A stretch of DNA of 64,000 nucleotides, from positions 62,001-126,000 of the forward strand of contig JANBPK010000006.1 of the NCBI GenBank assembly GCA_027579435.1. The letters run 5' to 3'. Shown one piece after another: positions 43,226 through 53,491 of this stretch. This stretch comes from Candolleomyces eurysporus. Its lineage: Eukaryota; Basidiomycota; Agaricomycetes; Agaricales; Psathyrellaceae. The notes below the pieces were generated by a model that did not search any database, had not been told where the DNA came from, and saw only the letters and a list, made by a program, of their open reading frames with translations. Made by a program: the position numbers and the translations under genes. Numbering within the stretch: the stretch's first letter is position 1; the number at the start of each line of letters is the position of its first letter.

Positions 43226-45381
43226 ATGGAACCCATCTTCCAGCTTGCTGAAGCAATCTCTCCATACAATTACAGTCCGGAAGTTCTCAAAGTATTCCTG
43301 TATCATCTCAGAGACGACCCAAATACCCTTCCAGCCCACGTCGTATCGACTAGAATCGGTACTGCCCGTTTCTGTGCTACCCAGGGATTGTGCCGCTCCA
43401 TCCAAAACTGCCCCGCGAGCACTAACTCTCCAGTGCGACAAGCAACCATGCACGAACTTCTTTTGCACTACGAACAGATTTTGGCATGGTTCGAATTCTT
43501 GCTGTCGAGTCCGCTGGTGGAAAAGGCATCAAAAGACTACCAATTCGACCTCAGGAATCCAACTCAGATTTGCATGATCTTGACATTGCTGTTGGGCAGT
43601 GATGATCGATTACAAGCAGCCATGACGTCATCATATTCATTGTCCAACGTGTTCCTTGCCGCATGGAATCTACGTGACCCCAAAGGAGAACCTTACGTCT
43701 CATTCGAAGGATTTGTCGACAGGTGCCTTATTGTGACCCTGTTACTCAACCTTGCAGACATTCCTTCCGGCCAACAGAGGCTTTACGAAACCCTCTCCGA
43801 CATAAACTCTGATTGCGACAGGCTTCAAGATTCATGCATTGAAAGCGCCATTGCACGCCTCGAATGTATCAAGAAACTCGATAGGAAGGCGATTACAGTG
43901 CAGCTGCAAGCTGGCAGACCGACCAATTTTCCTTCCCCGGTGGACGCGTCCCTACGGTACATTCAGATGCTCGACTGGGGGGTCGTCGTCCTCACCCGGA
44001 ACCCAGTGATGCGAAGCAAGCTTTTCAAGTCCAACTATCCCAGAGTGCTTATGGAGGCCCTGGAAACTTGGCTAGTCAAGCGAAGCTATAGGACAGCGGA
44101 CCGTAAATATCGTTGGACAGGGTGGCAGACCGTATCCGAGGCCCTTCGCAGTCATCTAGAGGAGAAGGAGGACAATAGTCTCAAGCCATGGCGACAACAG
44201 GCCGACATGGCAAAGACCGTCTTGCTTAAGATGGTCGAGGGTGGTCTGGTGTCTATCCTTGCTGATGCCCTCGAGTCGTGCTCTTCGGACACTGATCGTT
44301 CAGGATGGGACCCCATCGCCACCGCTCTGACGTTGTTCAAGGCGCATTTCACTTATCCATCTGTGATGTGTAAAGTTGCAGCTGCGCTGAGAGACTTGCG
44401 CGGGGATAATTTTCACGATGTGGGGTTCCTGCATGGGAATGGGAATGAAATGTATTGGACTCCGCTGTGCACCGATATTGCACTTGGAAGGCATGCCGTG
44501 CTCAATGAACCGAAACTGATTTCCTTATGTGATAACCTCAAGGTAGGCTGACGTCCTCTCCCTAGAGCGATGACCCTCACATAAAGAGACATTTTTAGTG
44601 CGCAGTCGCCAGCAAGAGGACTGAGAGGCCAAAAATGTGCTCCGGCTGCCAGGCGGTCCTTTACTGCTCCAAATCATGCCAGCGAGAGGATTGGAAAGAG
44701 CGGCACCGCGGGGAATGTAAATTTGCAGGAGCAGATTACAAGGGTAAGCCTCCTCTATGAGAACTTCCCTCGCACCATATTTGATTCAAACTAAATTCGA
44801 TTTTTGTTGGTTCAACAGTCCTCGCTTTCGACAAGACGAAGTACCCACATAGTTTACGGTCCTTCCATACCGTTTTAACTTTCCAAAAAGCGAATAACTC
44901 TCTTCAAAAATACTCAGAAACCTCCCCAGCTGGACCACCCCTCATATTTACGATGGACACATGGAACTTCATACCTTTCACGTACAAGGAATATCCATAT
45001 TTCCATCGCCTCCAAACGAACCATAATGACGAAGGTTTAGACTCAAGTCCCAGCTCAGAGCCACCGTCAGCAAGGCATTATTTCGACGGGCGGGTGAAGA
45101 AATTATTGCAGGAGTACGCTCAAGATGGTAGGGCCCGCAAGGGCATCCGGATAGCGGAAGGAATTTACAAGTTTGGGGACCGAGAAGTGTTCACCATGGT
45201 TAAGATGCAATCCGAATCCGAGTGCGCCAATACAGAGGGACCGTACAGGCTTATATCTTCGGTCTCTAGGATTGGGTGAGTAATTCATGCAGTCTGCTTT
45301 TTGCCGGTTCCACGACTGATTAAAATATACACTAGACCGTTGCGACCTCAGCCCGCGAGGCCTATGGCAATCAATCCCTAG
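43226..45381 (+). CDS. MYND-type zinc-finger protein (copy 1)
   Basis: Four exons: 43226-44542, 44599-44743, 44819-45275 and 45336-45381. The long alpha-helical N-terminal region (MEPIFQLAEAISPYN...) is followed at residue ~440 by a MYND finger spanning an intron: CDNLK|CAVASKR...MCSGCQAVLYCSKSC and DWKERHRGEC. The C-terminal ~200 residues include YEQ-free acidic/aromatic stretches (MDTWNFIPFTYKEYP, KFGDREVFTMVKMQ). MYND fingers bind proline-rich peptides; Agaricomycetes carry dozens of such HEAT-like/MYND proteins of unknown role. A relative with the same layout (CDNLK before the intron, MYND, GDRDVCVLASLVK tail) lies at 62166-64000 on the other strand. Confidence 0.85.
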
Positions 45382-45821
45382 TATCATGACTCGGAAGAAG
45401 GGTCGGCCTGTTTGGACGTATGCTACATTTGTTCAACCCTATGCAAATTCTATACTTACACCGAACCGCCAAGGGAATCTTTCTCCAACATTAGTCTAAC
45501 TCCTAGCCTCTCAAGCTTGATACATCCTCTATAAATTGTTGTTAGCTCCTAAAATGGTGTCACCTGTCGACTCCTGGTTGCCAATCTTTGAACCGAAAGT
45601 CAAGGCACCTGTCCATAAGTTTAAATAGGATTTGACGGCCTCCGAGTAAGAGCATGATGCTTATCGCTCGCCAAAATCATATAAGGGCGCAAGCCTGATG
45701 CCATTAAGTTGCCGTGTCCTTCTGTTATACGTCAAGCACTCTATTCCCTTGTGAGTCAACCCAAAGCTGAACATTCTTCAAATTCTGAAATTCCAGCGTC
45801 TGAAGCGCCCAGGTGTACGAA
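45382..45821. other. Intergenic, no gene seen
   Basis: Between the MYND gene and the F-box-like gene, both on the plus strand. No exons recognised. Confidence 0.45.
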
Positions 45822-47235
45822 ATGCTCCAGCGCCTTCGCCAACGCTTCAAATCTTCTCTCAGAAATGTCGTCCACGTCCCATGGAGCCTTCCCCTACCGG
45901 AAGACATTTTCCGTCTCCTTGTAGAGGAATACCTCGAGTTCGACAGTCCCACTATCAAGAGCCTGTCGTTGACCTGCAAAGCATTTGCTTTGTTCTGCCG
46001 ACAGTACATATTCCGGGAGGTCTGTATTGGCACTCCCCCCAATTCCCCCAATCGCGACAAACCTCGACCTACTCTTTTGGACATCAAGAAGGCTGTTGAG
46101 CGCTCTCCTTACATTCTGGATTTTATCCAAGTTCTACGGATTCATGATCCTTCCCAAGGCGTCGAACTTTCCGAACACAAGAAATCCGGGACCCCAACCT
46201 TGAGTAGAGAAGGGAAAGCCCTGCTGTACATTCTCCTTCGGGTCAAGCATCTCAAGGTGCTCGAGCTCCCGCACCTGCGCAACGGTCACAAGTGGTCCAA
46301 TCTACCCTCGAACTTGCAGGATGCAATATGCGCCGTATTTCGACTGAACTCATTGGAAGAAGTGTCGATCACAAATTATTTTCCTTTGGAGCTCGTCCGT
46401 TGGTGCACAGCACTGAGGACATTGGAGTACAGAGCACACAGTGATAATTTCGAGGAGCGGCTTTCACCCGTCCATCGGCCACCGAATCCTCCGATACCTG
46501 TTCAACATCTCTTGCTTCAAGATCCTTGTGAATTTGGGCGACTGGTTCCTTACCTCTCAGGGCCATCCTCCCCGGTCGACCTCAGCATGTTGAAGACGCT
46601 CACGTATTTCGGCAACAAGGCGCCTGTACAGCTCGCGAAAATATTCAATCTCTCAGCTTCTACGCTGGAGTCTTTGAAGATATTCGTGCAGACAAATAGT
46701 GAGGGCTTTAACCATATTAAAAATAAACCCATATTCACTCGTAAACTCCATAGTATCGAATCCGAACGTCGACTTCAGCATGCTTTCCCAACTCAAACAC
46801 ATAACATTGACAATCGACAGGCAAACTACCGGAAGGTACGGATTCGATTGGATGCCTCGCAGCCTCAAATCGTTTGAGAACGCAACCGCATGCAAGCTAG
46901 AATCAGTAGAACTCATCATCAGATCGGGAAGGGATTTTGCAACTAATATGGAGGAAGGCGACTGGCGCTCCGTCGACAATGTTTTACAACAAATATCGAG
47001 GAAGTTTGGCACTCTCCGGTCTCTCCGAGTTGTTTGCCACGTGGAGAAGAAGGCATGGGCCTCGTTCCCTCCGTCGAATCCAGATCCCAGGTGGAGTCAT
47101 GTAGAGGATCTCATCCGCAGGCGCGTCGATTTGAGCGGCCGTTCAAATTTGTATACGGTAGAGGTAGCTCGGGTCGAGGATAATGTTCGTCGATGGACAT
47201 ATGTTCCTTCGATGGGTCGCATTTCTCAGTTCTAA
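45822..47235 (+). CDS. F-box-like protein (plus member of a convergent pair)
   Basis: ATG 45822 opens MLQRLRQRFKSSLRNVV, then an F-box-like segment SLPLPEDIFRLLVEEYLEF and SLSLTCKAFALFCRQYIF. A leucine-rich region follows (LKVLELPHLRNG, NSLEEVSITNYFPLELVRW, STLESLKIFVQTN). An intron at about 46698-46751 (ATA|GTGAGG...CATAG|TAT) restores the frame into SNPNVDFSMLSQLKHITLT; without it the frame closes at 46877. The C-terminal part (KSFENATACKLESVELIIR, FGTLRSLRVVCHVEK) ends at 47235. The layout is shared with the convergent gene at 47560-48934. Probable SCF adaptor; substrate unknown. Confidence 0.8.
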
Positions 47236-47559
47236 AAATTTGTTATGTCCTCATCTTTTTGTCAGTGATTCCATAGCCATAGAATGTTAATTGAATTACC
47301 GAGCCCAAGTCGAAATGGCTCGCATCTCGTTATAATTAGTTTCTACTGCTNCCCCCGCGTACCCCACCGAATTCAAAGTCGGCTGCGACTGCAGGTCCCT
47401 GTTGCAAGCTTTGCGACATTCGAAGCTGGGACCAAGCCCGAAATGGTTTGTCCTCGACGGCAATGGTCAAAGGTCTAAAGCCTCTTCGGTCCAGATGCTG
47501 GAGAAACCGGCCGAAAGCCGATGGCGCATACGAGGTTGAGATCGAATAAATCCTTAAAT
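47236..47559. other. Spacer between convergent F-box-like genes
   Basis: Untranslated 3' sequence of both genes; contains the ambiguous base at 47351. No gene seen. Confidence 0.5.
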
Positions 47560-48934
47560 TTACTTCCATAGATCGTACGCATTTTTCACTTCCGTTTGAA
47601 GTACACCACGACGAAGGGAAGGCAGCTTGGCCGACAACCGCTTTCCAAAATTGTGTATCCGGTACCAGTCCATCTCCAACGGATACCTCGCGTAACCAAC
47701 AACCCGCAGTTCCTCGAGTCTTGGCCAACGTCGTTGAAGCAGCTTGTCAATCTGTGTCCAATCGCAGTCGAAGATGTGCTGCATGTCATCGTATCGGAAG
47801 CTGAGTTCGATCGTGCGTAGACGGGTCGAGGGTCGCAGGCTGGACAATATCTGGAAAACCCACTCGAGGGCTGCTGGGTTCTTCCCGAATAGCTCTTCGC
47901 TGATTCCGATGCTCTCCAAACGCGAGAACCCTTTCAGCGAGAGTAGACATGGGCCTACACGGAAGATGTTAGGAAGAATTGGTCGAGAAGGCTCAAAGGA
48001 CCGAATCTCAAGACGTACCTTGATCGCTTATTGGGTGAGTGAGTAGTATCGTTAACGACGAAATAGATCGCAGAGTCATGGGCGGTAGGGCTTGAATGAC
48101 ATCTTGGACCATAGATCTCTGCGCCCCGAAGGTGAGACTGGCCAAATTGTGGTGTCGGAGGGAAGAGGTTTCGGAGAAAAGTTGCATGAGATGGGCCGGA
48201 TCGGTCCGTTGTAGAACCAAGCGCCGGGGCGCAATCGTGGCCATCTTGGTAGGCGTGGAATGTCGTATTGGTACTCTGGCATCACCCCGAACCTCGAGGG
48301 TCTCGAGGCCGCGGCAGTGGCTAATCAAATGGAGGGGGACCTCGATGCCGCTCAACGCGAGCTCACGAAGAGTAGGTAGCTTGAGAGCATGGACGATCGC
48401 TCGTTTGAGGGGCTTCGGGATTTTCTCCCAATCTCCTTGCATGCTAAGGTGTAGCCGATGGAGAGCCTTCCAAGGCTGCTTGAGGATGGTTTGCAGTGCC
48501 ACCTGCGATTTCGTCATATGCTTGGGTCCCTCGCCGGGGAGTACCGTGTAATGTTTGTCCAAGAGTTTAAGTTCCTGGGCAAGCTCCAATATTCGGGAGT
48601 CCTCCTCGATTACGGAAGCAAAGCGTTTGAAGGGGCTGCTCTTGCGTTCATATCGGATGGTGGAGACGGTGACGACCTGCAAGATGGTCCTTTGACAATA
48701 GAGAGCTAGCGCTTTGCATGAAAGCGACAAACTCCTCAACGTCTCTATGTCGCGAGAAAGGTAGGTGTCGATGATGGAATATACGACGTCTTCTGGCAGT
48801 GGGAGCCTCCACACAGCAGCTTCTGCTTCCTTCCAGAAACTTCGCCCCCTGACGAAACTTTGTGCTTCCCGGATCGCGTCCTTGAGCCCTCGTTTATGGT
48901 CTCCGGCAAAATCGCGTAGAAGGGCAATGGGCAT
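47560..48934 (-). CDS. F-box-like protein (minus member of a convergent pair)
   Basis: ATG 48934 opens MPIALLRDFAGDHKRGLKD; the frame is open further upstream but has no earlier ATG that I favour. The F-box-like segment LPLPEDVVYSIIDTYLSRD and SLSLSCKALALYCQRTIL matches the plus-strand partner (LPLPEDIFRLLVEEYL, SLSLTCKAFALFCRQYIF). Leucine-rich spacing follows (WKALHRLHLSMQG, PTLRELALSGIEVPLHLIS, RGLETLEVRG). One intron joins DQG to PCLLSLKGFSRLESIGISE. The C-terminal part has LRTIELSFRYDDM and WPRLEELRVVGYA, with stop at 47560. The pair looks like an inverted duplication that has diverged strongly. Confidence 0.8.
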
Positions 48935-49267
48935 GGGGGTGTGGGTGGAAACTGAGGATGCTGGGGTGGTTGTGCAAGTTGAAAGAAAGAAACAAGGCCT
49001 CCATGGCGCTGAGGTCGTGCTGTTAGGGTGTCCAAGACGAGCCAAGAACAGTTGCACCGTTCCAGATTGCTTGGCGTGGGGAGCGTGTACAAGCGCCCAT
49101 GTGGGCAAAGCTGGGCAAGCTGAGTCAAATACGACCAAAGACCGGAATTTACTGGAACGTTGCCGAAACTGCCGCCGGCTCCGTCATAAGTAGCCGCAGT
49201 TCTGCTTCCGTCTCATCACCCCAGTCTCGACGAAGAAGACGACGGCGACGACGACGACGACGACGCG
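48935..49267. promoter_or_regulatory. Divergent promoter region with a CGA/GAC repeat
   Basis: Shared upstream region of the minus F-box-like gene and HSP78. A GAC/CGA microsatellite (about 49237-49264) ends two bases before the HSP78 start. I looked for heat-shock elements (alternating GAA/TTC) and found only imperfect ones. Confidence 0.5.
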
Positions 49268-52200
49268 ATGCTCTCGAAGATCCCTAGAGCATGGGCGACA
49301 GCGGTGAAGTCTGTGCCTCAGCGGGCGATCCACACCGCTGGGCCGACTCCTGCATGGTATGCCCGTACCAGAACGCGAGGAGGGCCACTAATTGTCACTC
49401 CTTCTGCATGTGTGCCAGTCATGAAGCTGTTCTCGACGACTACACGAAGATACGCAAATGGTATGGGTCCAGGTGGCGGCGGCGGGGGAGGGGGGTTCCC
49501 AGGATTCAGTATGATGGGACAGAAGCCGCAGAAAGGTGAAACTCTGAAGGAGCATGTACGTCGGGCTCAAAATATGCTCAAAATCTTCTCTGACGATTGG
49601 AGCAGTCTGTAGATTTGACAGAGTTGGCGAGGCAAGGAAAGCTGGATCCAACTATTGGCCGTGACGAAGGTATGTTGCAGCTTGTGACACGGTCTTAGCA
49701 CATTCCTGACTCTCTTTCGCAGAAATACGCAGAACTATTCAAAGTTCGTGTCCAGATCTCAACGTTCGTATTGATGCTAACTCAAAATAGTCCTCTCTCG
49801 AAGGACTAAGTCCAACCCAGTTGTAAGTCTCCAGGCTACAGTATGTTTCGCTCGACACTAACGAGACTGCTTAGCTTATTGGTCCCCCTGGTGTTGGTAA
49901 GACAGCCATCGTGGAAGGCTTAGCCAGCCGAATTGTCGCAAAAGAAGTACCCGAGTCTCTTCAAAACAAACGTGTCCTGTCCGTCGACCTAGCCTCTATA
50001 GTTGCAGGGACTGGAATCCGTGGCCAGTTTGAAGAAAAGTTCAAGGCATTGATCAAGGATATTGAAGAAGAGGCGGGAAATGTCATCTGTTTCATTGACG
50101 AGATTCGTGAGTCCATCCCTGTGCAGCATCCACGCCTGACTGACACTCCCTTCAGATACATTGTTCAACATCGGAAAGGCGGAAGGCAGCATTGACGGTG
50201 GACAAATGATTAAGCCTGCTCTCGCACGAGGTCTCAGGCTTGTTGGTGCAACGACGCGTGAGTGCATGGAATTATCTCTCAAGTATCCTTGCTTACCTCT
50301 TCGCAGCCGACGAATATCGCAAGACAATTGGCAAAGACGCGGCCCTCGAGCGTCGCTTCCAGCCTGTTACTATCGACGAGCCGACTGTCGGTGCCACCAT
50401 CTCCATCTTGCGTGGGCTAAAACCACGATACGAGGTTCACCATGGAGTGGAAATATCGGACGGCGCACTTGTTACCGGTATGTCGTTACTCCCACTGCTC
50501 TATCATCATCCTCACAGACCCGTAGCCGCCGTTTACGGTGCACGCTATGTTTCGGACAGGTTCTTGCCTGACAAGGCCATTGACCTCGTTGACGAGGCCG
50601 CGTCTGCTCTTAGACTCGCTCAAGAAAGCAAACCGGACGAGCTGGAAGCTCTCGACCGAGAGATCATGACTCTCCAGATTGAACTCGAGAGCTTGAAGAA
50701 CGAGACGGATGTTTTCAGTGTTGAGCGGAGGGCCAAGGTCGAGTCGGACTTGAGGGCAAAGAGAGAGGAAGCTTCCAACTTGACGAATGTTTGGCAAGCA
50801 GGTGTGTACAATCCCGTATATTGCTATGCGTATCACTGACGTTTCACAGAACGCGCACGACTTGAACGAATCAAGGAAGCGAAGAAGAAACTCGAAGATG
50901 CCAAGTATCAACTGGAGGTCGCTCAGAGACACGGCCATTACGAGTTGGCTTCCCGTCTCCGGTATGCGACTATCCCGGATCTTGAAGCGCAGCTGCCCAA
51001 GGAAGGCGAAGCTGAACAGCAACCGGAGTCGCCCTTGGCAATGCTTCATGACCGAGTGACGTCGAATGACATCGCTCGAGTGGTGGCTAAGGCTACTGGC
51101 ATTCCGGTGCAGAACCTGTTGAAGGGCGAACGAGATAAGCTGGTTCATGTGCGTTTGTCCCAGTTTTCTTGTTTGCTAGGCAGATTTAAACTCACTACCT
51201 CTCTAGATGGAGGACGCCCTCCGTTCTCGCGTTGTTGGACAAGACCATGTAGTTGAAGCTATCAGTGATGCTGTGCGAATTTCTCGTGCGGGCCTACAAG
51301 CACCCAATAGGCCTGTTGCGTCGTTCTTGTTCCTGGGACCAACTGGAGTTGGAAAGGTGGGTGTGACCGCTGCCGCTTTGTCATTCGGTGCTTATGTACT
51401 CGTTTTAGACCGAGCTCTGCAAGGCTTTGTCCCAGTTCCTGTTTGATGATGAACAGAGGGGACTGTGAGTATTGGATTACACCGATAGTGTCACGTATTA
51501 CTGACGATTGCCTCCTCTTCCAGCATCACTATCAACATGTCCGAGGTAGGCCACTTCTTGTAATTGGTTGTGATGCCGGCTTGCTCACATTGGTTGCGTG
51601 TAGTATCACGACAGGCACACGATTTCGCGGTTGATTGGAGCTGCCCCTGGTTATGTTGGTTTCGAGGAAGGCGGCCAATTGACCGAAGCTGTTCGAAGAA
51701 AGCCTTATGGTACGTCGTCCACTGTACGACCTGTCACAAATTACTCAGTTTACACCAACAGCCGTCATTTTGCTTGACGAGATGGAGAAGGCTCATAAGG
51801 ACGTTGCGATGATTCTACTGCAAATCCTTGACGAGGGTACGATCACCGACAGTCAAGGAAGGAAGGTCGACTTCAAGGTTTGTCCATTCCTTTCTTTCAT
51901 CGTCACTTTACTCATATTTCGCCCAGAATACTATCATCTGCTTGACGAGCAATCTTGGCAGCGAGATCCTCGCTCATCCTACAGCATCGGAGCACGAAAC
52001 GGGCGTCGTTACCGCAGAAGCAAAAGAAGAAGTCCTTCAACGAACGCAGGAGTACTTCCCACCTGAACTGCTGAACCGTCTGGATTCCATCCAAGTTTTC
52101 AACAAGCTCTCGAGGAAGTCGATTTTGGGTGTCGTTGACCTCCGTTTGAAGGATGTTGCTGAGAGGTTGAAGCCGAGACGGATCACGTTGGATGTGGATG

Positions 52201-52551
52201 CTGCTGCGAAGGATTGGCTCGCCAAGCATGGGTACTCAGACATTTATGGAGCTCGTGCGATTGCGAGAATTGTTAGGACGGATCTGCTGTTCCCGCTTGC
52301 TCAGAAGTTGTTGAAGGGGACTATTCGGTAAGTTGTGATTTGTTGTCAACTGCTTGAGTGAATAGTTTCTGACTATTCCTTTCGGCTTCAGTGATGGGGA
52401 TACGGTTCGGATTAGGGCGACGGACGATGAGAAGTGTCTTGATATTCAGGATAATCATCCTCCTGATCCTTCGGTTGCGAAACCTCACTCGGAGGTTAAT
52501 CCTGAAGATACGCCGCAGCTGACTGAGGAGGAGAAGAACCAGCCGATGTAG
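49268..52551 (+). CDS. HSP78: Mitochondrial Hsp78/ClpB AAA+ disaggregase
   Basis: Matrix chaperone that, with mtHsp70, resolubilises aggregates. ATG 49268 opens a basic presequence ([16 protein letters not shown]) and a Gly-rich stretch; no Clp-N domain, as in yeast Hsp78. About a dozen short introns. NBD1 has Walker [13 protein letters not shown]-equivalent [13 protein letters not shown], Walker [12 protein letters not shown] and [18 protein letters not shown]. The middle coiled-coil domain runs from [17 protein letters not shown] to about [19 protein letters not shown]2 has Walker [35 protein letters not shown], Walker [16 protein letters not shown], sensor-1 TSNLGSE and [10 protein letters not shown]. 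Stop at 52551. All splice junctions around the Walker motifs keep frame, so it should be functional. Confidence 0.95.
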
Positions 52552-53491
52552 AAATTTTCTACACGTCGAAACTGGAGGGTTTGCTACATCCATTCGAAAC
52601 GCTTTTAGTCTTCACCGTTACTCAACCCAACTCTTTCTTCACACCGGCATTCATATGCAACCAAATTAGAGACTTGTTAGACATCACCACCACTCATTGT
52701 ATACTATCACTTCATACGGATTTTTAGCCATCCTTCTGTAACTTTACTAACAATTTTTGTGTTACATTCTTTGTGTATTCGAGACGACTAATATTGAGGA
52801 GACTTGCTCGATAAAAGGGGGCGTAGTGTAAGCTCAAATTCGCCAAAATAATGTCTGTTCAGAAGTGCAGAATTCGACCCATCAAAGGAACCGTGACATA
52901 CGTCCATCTACAAACACTATTCTCAACGAAAGCCAGCTGTACTGTATAGGAATTCAAACGGCGGCCTGAGATTGTCAAACCATATTTCCGCTTGTAGAGA
53001 AACTCTTTGACTTCCTCGGTGTACAAATACAACTAACTGACAGCTCCTCACCCAGGACGGGGTTGGTGAACCGAGAGACACTTGTGTCAGGCTGAAAGAT
53101 CATCTGAAAGATCAAAGATACGTACCAAATACTTTCCCGCCCCAGTCGTTCGCATAATTCTGCAAGTAGCAAGTAATGTTTGTCATGAAACGGGAGTGAA
53201 TACCCCCACATAAAGATCTTCTTCTCATTCTCGTTTTCCATGGACTCTTGGCGCCGTTGCGCGGAAACCAAAAGTGTGGCTTGGATAAAAAAGAAGCGGT
53301 GGTTCGAACGATCGCCCAGAATCTGGTATGATCAAATCCAATGGCAGGCGTCTAATTCATGGTTGTGTGGCCACACCACCCGGAGTCGGGGACCTGCATC
53401 ACACCGGCGCCTCTACGATGACGAGGACTGTAACCCACCCTTACCCGTACCCGTCGTGAACACTAGAAATATTTCGGAGGTACCTCATATA
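52552..53491. other. Intergenic with one small unassigned frame
   Basis: Contains 3' sequence of HSP78. On the minus strand 53241-52975 is an open frame starting MENENEKKIFMWGYSLPFHD with donor and acceptor-like signals inside; I recognise no family and cannot confirm it as a gene. Confidence 0.35.

Noticed and set aside
49138..49190. Heat-shock elements upstream of HSP78
   Set aside because: Only scattered GAA/TTC triplets with poor spacing; no run of three alternating units.
48096..49193. Several plus-strand frames opposite the F-box-like gene
   Set aside because: Antisense shadows; the minus strand has a coherent F-box-like protein with an intron that restores frame.
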